Made by a program: the position numbers and the translations under genes. Shown piece by piece: positions 35,754-44,921 of a stretch of DNA of 64,000 bases. This stretch comes from Akkermansiaceae bacterium UBA956 (GTDB lineage Bacteria; Verrucomicrobiota; Verrucomicrobiia; Verrucomicrobiales; Akkermansiaceae): the NCBI GenBank assembly GCA_002293145.1, contig DBCO01000013.1, positions 1-64,000 of the forward strand, written 5' to 3'. Position 1 is the first letter of the stretch; each line of letters starts with the position of its first letter. The notes below the pieces were generated by a model, which worked only from the letters and a program-made list of their open reading frames with translations, was not told where the DNA came from and did no database searches.

Positions 35754-37067
35754 ATGCCTGAAAAACTTACCACCATCGACTATAGTTTTTTGCAACAGTG
35801 CATGCATTGCGGCATGTGTCTACCCACTTGCCCCACCTATGACCTAACGAAACGCGAACGGCATGGACCGCGCGGGCGCATTGCATTGATGCGAGCTGTG
35901 GTGGACGGCGAGCTTCCCGTGGATGAAGAATTTTCCAAGGAAATGTCTTATTGCCTCGGCTGTCTTGCCTGTCAAACTGCCTGCCCTGCCGGAGTTGATT
36001 ATGCACGATTGTTCGAAGCAGCTCGTGCCGAAGTCGTAGTGCAACAAGGGCAAAAAAACACCGCTAGCACGTTCTGGCGGTGGCTGACATTAGAGGTGCT
36101 TTTCATGAATCCTCGCCTGCTGCGTGGTGTTGCAAGAATGCTGCGTATCTATCAGAAAAGCGGCATTGAAAACATCGTTCGTAAAATGCGATTAACCAAA
36201 CTCTTGCCCGCTTCGTTGCGAAACGTCGAACCTCTCGCCCCAAGAATCGGTGAATATTTTTCTAACGAAATTATTGAAGCCCATGAAAAACCGTTAGGTA
36301 AAACGCGCTATCGTGTAGCCGTTCTCACAGGCTGCGTGCAGGATCTTGTTTTTGCGAACATTAATCGAGATACGGTCGATGTATTGCTCGCCAATGGCTG
36401 CGCTGTCGATACGCCACCGCTGCAAGGATGCTGTGGCTCGCTGCACGGTCATAACGGCGAACCGACTCTTGCAGCAGAGTTAGCCCGCGCTATGATCGAT
36501 CAGTTTCCACCCAAAAAGTATGATGCGATCATATCTAACGCGGGCGGCTGCGGATCGCATCTGCGGCATTACAGCAGGCTTTTAGCAGACGATCCACAGT
36601 ATGCCGAAGTTTCGAAAATATGGGACAGCAAGCTTCGCGATATCCATGAATGGCTAGCTGAAATCGGTTGCCGTGCACCGCTGCCATCCAATGAGTCATC
36701 GATGGTGGTCACCTACCATGAATCATGCCACCTCACTCATGGTCAAAAAGTTCGTCTCGCCCCTGTTTCATTGCTGAGACTTTTACCGTGTGTTTCACTT
36801 GTTGAACTCTACGAATCCGCCTGGTGCTGTGGCAGTGCAGGCGTATATAGCATAACCCAGCCAGAGACCTCGGATGTTTTGCTAGATCGAAAAGTTCGCC
36901 ACATCCTCGCAACAGGTGCCAGCATTTTGGCGACCTCAAATCCCGGCTGCCACCTACAAATCGAACGCGGATTGCGCGCCGCAGGATCGGAGATCGAAAT
37001 CCTCCAACCCGTAACTCTCCTCGCACGTGCTTATCGCCGCGAACAAACCTCATCACAGACATTATGA
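35754..37067 (+). CDS. Fe-S subunit of a hydroxyacid oxidase, GlcF-like
   Basis: The 437-residue protein has two N-terminal [4Fe-4S] motifs, Cys16/19/22/26 (CMHCGMCLPTCP) and Cys67/70/73/77 (CLGCLACQTACP). Two cysteine-rich CCG domains follow, with GCCGSLHGHNGE in the first and AWCCGSAGVY in the second. It would pass electrons from the GlcD-like partner to the quinone pool at the membrane. Its last four bases overlap the next gene (ATGA). Confidence 0.9.
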   Translation: MPEKLTTIDYSFLQQCMHCGMCLPTCPTYDLTKRERHGPRGRIALMRAVVDGELPVDEEFSKEMSYCLGCLACQTACPAGVDYARLFEAARAEVVVQQGQKNTASTFWRWLTLEVLFMNPRLLRGVARMLRIYQKSGIENIVRKMRLTKLLPASLRNVEPLAPRIGEYFSNEIIEAHEKPLGKTRYRVAVLTGCVQDLVFANINRDTVDVLLANGCAVDTPPLQGCCGSLHGHNGEPTLAAELARAMIDQFPPKKYDAIISNAGGCGSHLRHYSRLLADDPQYAEVSKIWDSKLRDIHEWLAEIGCRAPLPSNESSMVVTYHESCHLTHGQKVRLAPVSLLRLLPCVSLVELYESAWCCGSAGVYSITQPETSDVLLDRKVRHILATGASILATSNPGCHLQIERGLRAAGSEIEILQPVTLLARAYRREQTSSQTL

Positions 37068-38185
37068 AAAAAATCTCTATTGGCATCATCGGCGGCGGAC
37101 TCATGGGCCGCGAAATGGCTAGTGCTTTTGCGCGCTGGTGCGCTCTCGCAGACGTGACGGTGCACCCCATTCTTAGCGCCGTGGCTGACCTCAATCCCAC
37201 GACGCTCTCATGGTTTGACGCCATCCCTTCCTGCACGCAAAAGACTACGGACTATCGTGACCTTCTCGCCAATCCCGATCTCGATGTGATCTACGTGGCA
37301 CTACCGCATCACCTGCACGAAGCCGTTTATCTCGAAGTACTCGAAGCAGGCAAAGACCTATTCGCCGAAAAACCATTCGGCATTGATCTCGCAGCCGCGC
37401 GACGGATTATGGAAGCTGTCGACAAGAGTGGTCGTTTTGTGCGATGCAGCTCAGAGATGCCCTTTTTCCCCGGAGCACAGCGCGTGATCGATCAAGTCGT
37501 ACACCAACCCATCGGTCGCATTTTGGAAGTCGTTTCAGGATTTCACCACAGTAGCGACCTCGATCCCACCAAGCCCGCGAACTGGAAGCGCCAGAGCCCT
37601 ACCTGTGGCGAAGGTGGAGTATTGAATGACCTCGGCATGCATGCGTGCCATCTGCCTCTACGACTCGGTTGGAAACCCAAAAGGCTTTTTGCGCAACTAC
37701 AAAAAGGAGTATCGCAGCGCCCCGATGGCAAAGGCGGTGTGGCGACATGCGATACGTGGGACAATGCCCTTCTGCACACTTGGGTGCAAGTAGGAGAGCA
37801 AGAGGTGCCCCTAAGATTAGAAATGAAAAGACTTTCTCCGGGATCGACAAATACATGGTTCATCGAAATTCTTGGCACCGAAGGTGGTGTGCGTTTTTCA
37901 ACGGCCGAACCCAAAACACTCTGGGTATTCGAGCGTGGTAAAGAACAATGGTGGAAAAAAACCGAGCTTGGATTTTCGACACAGTTCAAGACCGTCACGG
38001 GAGGAATTTTCGAACCGGGATTTCCCGATGTGATCCAACAAATGTGGGCCGCATATCTGATGGAAAGAGAAAATATGTTAGGCGAACGATTTGGCTGTGC
38101 CACTCCCGCAGAAGCCGTGGCGACACACGAAATTTTTTCTGCAGCGCTTGAATCACAGCGCTCAGGATCCGTCATTACACTCTGA
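37064..38185 (+). CDS. Gfo/Idh/MocA family oxidoreductase
   Basis: The 373-residue protein has an N-terminal NAD(P)-binding start ISIGIIGGGLMGREMASAFA and the family signature FAEKPFGIDLAAARRIMEAV, where the EKP lysine is typical. The C-terminal alpha/beta domain follows. Members oxidise or reduce sugars, inositols or sugar acids. It is coupled to glcF by an ATGA overlap and belongs to the same catabolic operon. Confidence 0.9.
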   Translation: MKKISIGIIGGGLMGREMASAFARWCALADVTVHPILSAVADLNPTTLSWFDAIPSCTQKTTDYRDLLANPDLDVIYVALPHHLHEAVYLEVLEAGKDLFAEKPFGIDLAAARRIMEAVDKSGRFVRCSSEMPFFPGAQRVIDQVVHQPIGRILEVVSGFHHSSDLDPTKPANWKRQSPTCGEGGVLNDLGMHACHLPLRLGWKPKRLFAQLQKGVSQRPDGKGGVATCDTWDNALLHTWVQVGEQEVPLRLEMKRLSPGSTNTWFIEILGTEGGVRFSTAEPKTLWVFERGKEQWWKKTELGFSTQFKTVTGGIFEPGFPDVIQQMWAAYLMERENMLGERFGCATPAEAVATHEIFSAALESQRSGSVITL

Positions 38186-38196
38186 TTTTTGCTATC

Positions 38197-39231
38197 ATGA
38201 AAGCAAGGCGCAACGGCATATTAGCAGCAGGCAATTTCATCGTTGATTACGTCAAAATCATCGAAAATTATCCTGAACAGGATATGCTCGCGACAATTCT
38301 CAGCGAATCAAAATCCAACGGTGGAGGACCCTACAACGTCTTATGCGATCTCTCGGCGATGGAAGTAGCTTATCCACTTTTTGCCTGTGGACTCATCGGC
38401 GACGACGTCAACGGGCAGTGGATTAGCGATGACCTCAGCATACGCGGAATCGATACTACGCAGCTCCATCGCGATCGCGGAGGCTCGACTTCATTCACCG
38501 ATGCCATGACCGTGAGCCACAGTGGTAGACGCACCTTTTTTCACCATCGTGGATCCAATGCTCGATTCGATCTCGAACACTGCGACCCATCATGCTGCGA
38601 TGCCAAAATTTTTCACCTTGCCTACCTCATGCTACTCGATCAACTCGATGGAATCAGAGAAAACGGACGCACTGGAGCTTCGATTTTGTTAGAAAATGCT
38701 AGCCACGCGGGAATGATCACTTGTGTCGATATGGTCAGCACCGAGCATCCGAAATTTCACGACATTGCCCTTAGCGCGCTCCCTTGGACAGATTACCTCA
38801 TCATCAACGAAATTGAAGCTGGCCACACATTGGGAAAAAAACTCGCAGCAGATCAGTTCAGTGCTTTACAAGAAGCGGCGCAAAGCATCCTCGATTCCGG
38901 CGTAAGAAACGCGGTGATTATCCACACACCGCATGTTGCCGTAGCGGCATCGAGAAATGAGCCACCGCTCATCCAGCCTGCGCTCAAACTCCCACCAAAC
39001 TTCATCAAAGGTGCCACAGGAGCAGGAGATGCCTTTGCCTCTGGACTGCTTCACGGTATCCACGAAGGTCTCTGCATGCAAGATTGCCTCCATCTCGCGA
39101 CCTGCACCGCCGCGGTATCGCTCACTGACCCAACACCCTCTGCGGGCCTGCGTCCCGTTGCTACATGCTTAGATTTGGGTAATCGTTTCGCATACAATAA
39201 TCAAGGCACCTGCCTGCACGAAGATGACTGA
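38197..39231 (+). CDS. PfkB-family carbohydrate kinase
   Basis: The 344-residue ribokinase-like enzyme has NGGGPYNVLCDLSAM near the N-terminus and the signature GATGAGDAFASGLLHG with the catalytic Asp in GAGD. It would phosphorylate the sugar intermediate of the operon before aldol cleavage. It is the last gene of the operon, 11 bases after the oxidoreductase. Confidence 0.9.
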   Translation: MKARRNGILAAGNFIVDYVKIIENYPEQDMLATILSESKSNGGGPYNVLCDLSAMEVAYPLFACGLIGDDVNGQWISDDLSIRGIDTTQLHRDRGGSTSFTDAMTVSHSGRRTFFHHRGSNARFDLEHCDPSCCDAKIFHLAYLMLLDQLDGIRENGRTGASILLENASHAGMITCVDMVSTEHPKFHDIALSALPWTDYLIINEIEAGHTLGKKLAADQFSALQEAAQSILDSGVRNAVIIHTPHVAVAASRNEPPLIQPALKLPPNFIKGATGAGDAFASGLLHGIHEGLCMQDCLHLATCTAAVSLTDPTPSAGLRPVATCLDLGNRFAYNNQGTCLHEDD

Positions 39232-39363
39232 CTCAAGCCTCCTAACAGCGAAATCATTATCTGTACTGATATCGTGACGAAGCAATCTGTAAAAACGTAT
39301 CTTTCCTGATTATGAAATGATGTGAACAACGAAAAAGTTATCAGGAACAAGGAGCCGATTAAC

Positions 39364-39387
39364 TTTGTTCATTTTTTTTTGAACAAA
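39364..39387. repeat. Short inverted repeat upstream of glmM
   Basis: TTTGTTC and GAACAAA flank a spacer of A plus nine T. It may be an operator or the end of the kinase operon. No firm assignment is possible. Confidence 0.35.
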
Positions 39388-39436
39388 AAATCTTTACTTA
39401 CAAAAAATTCTGTACCATGCTGCCCGCACAGCGATC

Positions 39437-40795
39437 ATGAAACTTTTTGGCACAGACGGCATCCGCGGCACGGCAAATGAATTTCCCATAACTCCTGAAG
39501 TGGCACTACGCGCTGGTAAAGCGATCACGGCAGTGTTGTCGGGTTCAGACCAAAAACGCCAGCGTGTGATCATTGGAAAAGATACGCGCATTTCTGGTTA
39601 CATGTTAGAAACGGCACTCACCAGTGGCCTGGTTTCCACCGGCATGGATGTACTGCTCGTCGGTCCCCTGCCCACTCCTGCTGTCGCCCATTTGACGAAG
39701 TCGATGGGCTGTGCGGCCGGCATCATGCTTACCGCATCACACAATCCCTACGAAGACAACGGTCTGAAAATTTTCGGACCCGATGGCTACAAGCTTTCCG
39801 ATGAACTCGAAGAACAAATCGAAAACTTCATTCTCTCCGATGCTGCGCCCAAGTCGCCAACGCCGCCTAACAAAATCGGTAAGGCCACACGCATCGAGGA
39901 TGCGCGCGGTCGCTACATCGAGTTCGCCAAGCACACCGCCGACAACATTTCGTTGCACGGCTTGAAGATCGTCATCGATTGCGGAAATGGCGCAGCGTAT
40001 TCCGTCGCACCGTTGATTTTCCGCGAACTCGGAGCCGAAGTCATCACCATGGCAACGCAGCCCGATGGCATGAACATCAATGCCAACTGCGGCGCGCTAT
40101 ATCCAGAAGCCGCAGGCGCTCTCGTCAAACAACACGGCGCGGATCTCGGTGTGTCCTTTGATGGCGATGCCGACCGCGCGATCTTCACTGATGCCGAAGG
40201 CAACACCATCAGTGGCGACCGCATCATTGCTCTCTGTGCCTTATCGCTGAAGCAACGCAAGCAATTGCGCGGAGATACGATTGCTGTGACAGTGATGAGC
40301 AATCTCGGGCTTCACGCCGCGATGGAGCAAGCAAACATTCGCGTGCTGACGACAGGCGTGGGCGATCGCCAAGTCATCGAAGCTCTGCGCGCGCACGAAC
40401 ATTCGTTCGGCGGCGAAAACTCGGGACACTTGATTTTTGCCGACCACGCCACTACCGGCGACGGCATCCTTTCCGCGCTTCAAGTGCTGCGCGTGATGAA
40501 AGAAAGCGGCAAGCCACTGCAAGAGTTGGCATTGTGCATAGAGGAATTTCCCCAACAATTGGAGAGCTTCAAAGTGCCAGCAAAACCAGCACTTGAATCC
40601 CTAACAGAATTTCAAACCTTACTGCGCGAAGCCGATGCCGCACTCGGCAAAAATGGCCGACAATTGATTCGCTACTCTGGCACCGAAAACAAAGCGCGTG
40701 TGATGGTGGAGCATCGCGATCAAGCCATCGTCACCAAATGGGCCGCCCATCTCAGCACAGCACTACTCGAAGCAATCACAAAACACAGCATCTAA
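39437..40795 (+). CDS. glmM: Phosphoglucosamine mutase
   Basis: GlmM interconverts glucosamine-6- and -1-phosphate for UDP-GlcNAc synthesis. The 452-residue protein begins KLFGTDGIRGTANEFPITPE, has the active-site phosphoserine loop TASHNPYEDNG (Ser101), the metal loop DGDADR, the sugar loop GGENSGH and the C-terminal phosphate loop RYSGTENKARVM. It is the first of three amino-sugar genes. Confidence 0.97.
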   Translation: MKLFGTDGIRGTANEFPITPEVALRAGKAITAVLSGSDQKRQRVIIGKDTRISGYMLETALTSGLVSTGMDVLLVGPLPTPAVAHLTKSMGCAAGIMLTASHNPYEDNGLKIFGPDGYKLSDELEEQIENFILSDAAPKSPTPPNKIGKATRIEDARGRYIEFAKHTADNISLHGLKIVIDCGNGAAYSVAPLIFRELGAEVITMATQPDGMNINANCGALYPEAAGALVKQHGADLGVSFDGDADRAIFTDAEGNTISGDRIIALCALSLKQRKQLRGDTIAVTVMSNLGLHAAMEQANIRVLTTGVGDRQVIEALRAHEHSFGGENSGHLIFADHATTGDGILSALQVLRVMKESGKPLQELALCIEEFPQQLESFKVPAKPALESLTEFQTLLREADAALGKNGRQLIRYSGTENKARVMVEHRDQAIVTKWAAHLSTALLEAITKHSI

Positions 40796-40807
40796 CACTT
40801 TTTCACC

Positions 40808-41608
40808 ATGCCCATTCTCCTCACCAATCCCCTGGCAAGTTTCCCGATCGGAAATCTTCCGCTCGATCAGCATCCGCTGCCGCATGGTCTGACACGTCAC
40901 CCACATGCATGGATCAGCCAATACGATGCGCTTCTGTTGTGTAGCAGTGACTTCGACACCATGATTGACACTGCTGGCAATGACATCGCTTGGAGAGGCG
41001 AAGAACCTAACAAAAATTTTCTAGTCGCCACGAGTTCGCTGCTGCTGGAACACAGCTGGGATTTACTCAAAGCCAACGAAAATCACGTTTCCCAGATCAA
41101 GGAAGCAAAAATCGAGGGCAATGTGCATGCCTCTGCCGTGATCGACGGCATCATTCATCTCGGCAAAGGCTCGCGCATTTTGCCAGGAGTATTCATCGAA
41201 GGAAATGTCGTGATCGGTGAAAACTGTAAAATCGGACCAAATTGTTACTTGCGTGGTTCCAGCTCCATCGGCGATCACTGTCACATCGGCCAAGCCGTGG
41301 AGATCAAGAACTCGATCATTTTATCACACACATCGATCGGCCATCTTTCTTACGTGGGTGATTCGGTCATCGGCCACAAAGTCAACTTTGGCGCGGGCAC
41401 CATCACGTCCAACCTGCGGCACGATGGGAAAAATCATCGCACAACTGTGGGAGATCAATTGATCGATACCGGACGTCGCAAGTTCGGCGCCATCGTTAGC
41501 GATCACGTTCACACCGGCATCAACACTTCCATTTATCCCGGCAGAAAACTCCATCCTCATACTTCCACGCGTCCCGGTGAAATCGTTCAAAAAGATCTCA
41601 TTCTCTAA
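40808..41608 (+). CDS. GlmU-like left-handed beta-helix protein
   Basis: The 266-residue protein has an N-terminal part (about 1-95) resembling a reduced sugar-nucleotidyltransferase module. A left-handed beta-helix of hexapeptide repeats follows (GVFIEGNVVIGENCKIGPNCYLRGSSSIG) and contains GAGTITSNLRHDG, the counterpart of the GlmU acetyltransferase motif GAGTITCNYDG. Lying between glmM and glmS, it probably supplies acetyl- and/or uridylyl-transfer to glucosamine-1-phosphate. The classic N-terminal GlmU GxGTRM signature is absent, so the uridylyl step may need another protein. Confidence 0.75.
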   Translation: MPILLTNPLASFPIGNLPLDQHPLPHGLTRHPHAWISQYDALLLCSSDFDTMIDTAGNDIAWRGEEPNKNFLVATSSLLLEHSWDLLKANENHVSQIKEAKIEGNVHASAVIDGIIHLGKGSRILPGVFIEGNVVIGENCKIGPNCYLRGSSSIGDHCHIGQAVEIKNSIILSHTSIGHLSYVGDSVIGHKVNFGAGTITSNLRHDGKNHRTTVGDQLIDTGRRKFGAIVSDHVHTGINTSIYPGRKLHPHTSTRPGEIVQKDLIL

Positions 41609-41627
41609 CAAACGAACGATTTTTATC

Positions 41628-43469
41628 ATGTGCGGCATCGTAGGATACATCGGCAAATCAGCAGCTCCATCCATTCTCATCAACGGTCTTCGGCGGCTTG
41701 AATACCGTGGTTATGACTCGGCGGGACTCGCCATCGTCGAAGATGGAAAAATCATCGTCGCCAAAGCTCCTGGAAAGGTGGTAAGTCTCAGTGATCGCGC
41801 CCGCGATACATGGCCCACCGAACGATTTTCTCAAGTCTCCTACGGCATCGCTCACACCCGTTGGGCGACCCATGGTCCACCTACAGAGGTCAATGCACAT
41901 CCGCATCTCGATCAATCCGGCGACATCGCCCTTGTGCACAATGGCATCATCGAAAACTACCGCAGCTTGCGTGCGCGGCTCGAAGCCAAAGGTCACCTAT
42001 TTCTCTCGGAGACTGATACCGAGGTACTTTCGCATCTCATCGGCGATCGCTACGACGGCAATCTTTTTCAAGCGGTCTGCGATGCATTGCATCAGGTCGA
42101 AGGCACTTTCGGCATCGCTGTGATCTCGGTCAAGGAACCGGGAAAAATCATCACCGCCCGTCGTGGCAGTCCAATTGTGTTAGGCATCGGAGAAGGCGAA
42201 ACCATCATCGCCTCAGATGCCGCAGCGATCCTTACTCACACGCAGCGCGTGATCTATCTTGATGACAACGACATCGCGATTGTCACCGCCGATAGTATAG
42301 AAATTCGCGACCTTCACAATGTGCCCGTCAACCGTGAAGTCGCCGAGCTCGACTTTGATTCCAGTGCAGCAGAGAAAGGTGGCTTTGCCCATTTCATGCT
42401 CAAGGAAATCCACGAGCAACCCGAATCCTTGCGCAACGCCATTCGCGGTCGCCTCGACTTCAATCTTGGCTCTTCCGTGCTCTCCGGCATGGGAACCTCA
42501 CCGCGCGATCTCGCAGAAATCAATCGTGTCGTGCTTGTTGGCTGCGGAACCTCTCTGCACTCAGGTCTCATCGGCGAGTATGCCTTCGAGGATCTAGCCG
42601 ATACCCATGCCGAAGTGCAGCAAGCTGCTGAATTCCGCTATCGCAATCCGATCATCAGTCGCAGCGATCTCGTCATCGCCATTTCCCAATCAGGAGAAAC
42701 TGCCGACACCCTTGCTGCTGTGCGTGAGGCCAATCAAAAAGGAGCCTTTGTGATGGGGCTTTGTAACGTCGTCGGTTCGACGATCGCCCGGGAAACAGGA
42801 CGTGGAATCTACCTTCATGCCGGGCCAGAAATTTCTGTCGCCTCGACCAAGGCCTTTACATGCCAAGTCACAGTACTGTTGATGATGGCTCTGAAAATGG
42901 GCCGCTCCCGACGTTTCTCACGCCAAGAAGGAATGGACTTCGCTCGACAAATCGAAGCCATACCCGCGCTGGTGGAACAAGTCATTTTGCAAAACGATCA
43001 CATCGCCGCTGTCGCCGAGCGCTACGCGAAAAATGAACACGCGTTCTTCATTGGTCGCGGACCACTTTATCCCGTCGCACTGGAAGGAGCTCTCAAACTC
43101 AAGGAAATTTCCTACATCCATGCCGAGGGCTATCATGCCGCCGAACTCAAACACGGTCCGATCGCTCTGTTAGAAAATGGCACACTTGTGATCGCATTGG
43201 CCAACGACATTCCCGGCAAAGACAAAACCTTGGGCAACGTCGAAGAATGCAAAGCTCGCGGCGCACGCATCCTCGGCATCATCACCGCTGGTGATCACGA
43301 AGCCGCAGAGATCATGGATGACGTCATCGAAATCCCCGCCTGTCATCCGCTCGTCGCCACCATTCCCACCGCCGTGGCCTTGCAATTGTTAGCCTATCAC
43401 ATCGCCAACATCCGCGGCTGCGAAATCGACCAACCGCGCAATCTCGCGAAGTCGGTAACGGTGGAGTAA
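41628..43469 (+). CDS. glmS: Glutamine-fructose-6-phosphate aminotransferase
   Basis: GlmS makes glucosamine-6-phosphate. The 613-residue protein starts M-CGIVGYIG, exposing the N-terminal nucleophile Cys2 after Met removal, with RRLEYRGYDSAG and THTRWATHGPP in the glutaminase domain. Two SIS domains follow (GCGTSLHSG and SQSGETADTL; FIGRGPLYPVALEGALKLKE), and the C-terminus is NLAKSVTVE. The start at 41628 is fixed by Cys2. Last gene of the glm operon. Confidence 0.97.
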   Translation: MCGIVGYIGKSAAPSILINGLRRLEYRGYDSAGLAIVEDGKIIVAKAPGKVVSLSDRARDTWPTERFSQVSYGIAHTRWATHGPPTEVNAHPHLDQSGDIALVHNGIIENYRSLRARLEAKGHLFLSETDTEVLSHLIGDRYDGNLFQAVCDALHQVEGTFGIAVISVKEPGKIITARRGSPIVLGIGEGETIIASDAAAILTHTQRVIYLDDNDIAIVTADSIEIRDLHNVPVNREVAELDFDSSAAEKGGFAHFMLKEIHEQPESLRNAIRGRLDFNLGSSVLSGMGTSPRDLAEINRVVLVGCGTSLHSGLIGEYAFEDLADTHAEVQQAAEFRYRNPIISRSDLVIAISQSGETADTLAAVREANQKGAFVMGLCNVVGSTIARETGRGIYLHAGPEISVASTKAFTCQVTVLLMMALKMGRSRRFSRQEGMDFARQIEAIPALVEQVILQNDHIAAVAERYAKNEHAFFIGRGPLYPVALEGALKLKEISYIHAEGYHAAELKHGPIALLENGTLVIALANDIPGKDKTLGNVEECKARGARILGIITAGDHEAAEIMDDVIEIPACHPLVATIPTAVALQLLAYHIANIRGCEIDQPRNLAKSVTVE

Positions 43470-43480
43470 AGATCGATAGA

Positions 43481-44821
43481 TTACTTTTTCGCTCTTCTCT
43501 TGCCCTCTTGGCTGTTGAGTGGTGGCACGTTTTTCTCGTTCCATTTCTGCCAGAGCGCTTGCAGTTCATTGACTTTTTCTGGCATCGATACGGCTAGGTC
43601 TTTGCTTTCACCGATGTCTTCACGCAGATTATACAATTTCCACTCGGATGTTGCGGGCTTTCTGGTTGCTTGCTTGGCCTCCGCGGTGAGATCGTAGCGC
43701 ACCAACTTAAAATCCCCGGCACGCACGGCCTTTTGCTCACCAAAACGCCAGAACAAGGCATCGTGCGGTTTATCGGAACTTTCTCCTAACAGCAAAGGTA
43801 TGAGGTTTGCGCCTTCGATGAGATCATCGGTTTTCGCTCCAGCTGCCGCAAGCGCTGTGGCGTGAAGATCGAGTTGAATCACCGGATGCTCGATCACCTG
43901 CGCTTTCACGTTACCTGGCCAACTGATGAGAAACGGCACACGAATGCCGCCTTCGAGTGTAGTACGTTTGCTGCCGCGCAAGGGTGCGTTGTTCGAGCCA
44001 TTGATCGTCACTCCGGGCATCACGGGACCACCGTTATCGCTGATGAAACACACCAGCGTGTTTTGATCGAGCTTGCGATCTTTGAGTTGCTTCATCACCA
44101 CGCCGATGGCGTCATCCATCGACTGCATCATCGCGACATACTTGCGACGCGTCGGATCCTGGATTTGTTCGAGTTTTTTCAAACTCTCTGGTGTAGCTTC
44201 CATGGGAGTGTGCACGGCATTGAAGGCGAGATAGAGAAACCATGGTTGTTTTTCGTGGCGCTCGATGAATGCAACGGCTTCTCGTCCGAACGAATCGGTG
44301 AGATAGTCGATTTCCTTAACGGGTATTTTCCCGCGCATGATGCCTTGTGATTGAAAATAGCTGTGTGCGCCTCCAAGAAAGCCGAAAAACTCATCGAAGC
44401 CTCGCTCCTGGGGGTGCATGCCAGTTGCAGATCCGAGATGCCATTTGCCGACAATGCCAGTGGCATATCCCGCTTGCTTAAGACGCTGGGCGAGAGTTTT
44501 TTCGGTGATCGGCATGCCCGCGCTGCTGCCGCCTGGGTTGAATTCATGGCCGAAGCGATTTTGGTATCGACCAGTGAGCAAACCAGCCCGCGTGGGCGAG
44601 CAATAGGGACCTGTGACATAGCCATTAGTGAAACGCGCACCAGCTGCCGCCAAGGCCTCAAGATGCGGCGTGGCAATGTCCTTGCAACCATGAAAGCCAA
44701 CATCGGCATAGCCAATGTCGTCACCAACGATGAGCAAAATGTTCGGCTTGTTGGTTTCCTCCGCGCATAGAGAGATCGGGATCAACGCGAGCAAACAAAA
44801 CAAACGGGATGCAATTTTCAT
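43481..44821 (-). CDS. Type I sulfatase, secreted
   Basis: The 446-residue protein has a signal peptide (residues 1-20, ending SLCA) and the alkaline-phosphatase-like metal start NILLIVGDDIGYADVG. The formylglycine motif CSPTRAGLLTG has Cys74 as the residue converted by a formylglycine-generating enzyme. Later FISDNGGP adds metal ligands. It removes sulfate esters from sulfated carbohydrates in the periplasm or outside. Starts further upstream lack conserved content. No maturase gene is in the window. Confidence 0.93.
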   Translation of the reverse strand: MKIASRLFCLLALIPISLCAEETNKPNILLIVGDDIGYADVGFHGCKDIATPHLEALAAAGARFTNGYVTGPYCSPTRAGLLTGRYQNRFGHEFNPGGSSAGMPITEKTLAQRLKQAGYATGIVGKWHLGSATGMHPQERGFDEFFGFLGGAHSYFQSQGIMRGKIPVKEIDYLTDSFGREAVAFIERHEKQPWFLYLAFNAVHTPMEATPESLKKLEQIQDPTRRKYVAMMQSMDDAIGVVMKQLKDRKLDQNTLVCFISDNGGPVMPGVTINGSNNAPLRGSKRTTLEGGIRVPFLISWPGNVKAQVIEHPVIQLDLHATALAAAGAKTDDLIEGANLIPLLLGESSDKPHDALFWRFGEQKAVRAGDFKLVRYDLTAEAKQATRKPATSEWKLYNLREDIGESKDLAVSMPEKVNELQALWQKWNEKNVPPLNSQEGKRRAKK

Positions 44822-44854
44822 AAGATGGGTTGGAGCAATGGGATATCGCCTACC

Positions 44855-44888
44855 AAAACAAACACGACGAATTTGCATTCGTCGCGTT
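44855..44888 (-). terminator. Candidate terminator after sucD
   Basis: On the reverse strand a stem of about 12 bp (AACGCGACGAAT / ATTCGTCGTGTT, one mismatch) is followed by TGTTTTG. It lies between the sucD stop and the sulfatase start and separates the two units. Confidence 0.6.
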
Positions 44889-44921
44889 GTTTTTTCAGAT
44901 TTTTTAAGAAAGCCTTGGCCC

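Noticed and set aside
32451..39231. Identification of the operon as the sulfo-EMP sulfoquinovose pathway
   Set aside because: A kinase and a class I aldolase fit, but the isomerase is XylA-like, not of the YihS type, and no sulfoquinovosidase or sulfolactaldehyde reductase of YihU type was recognised.
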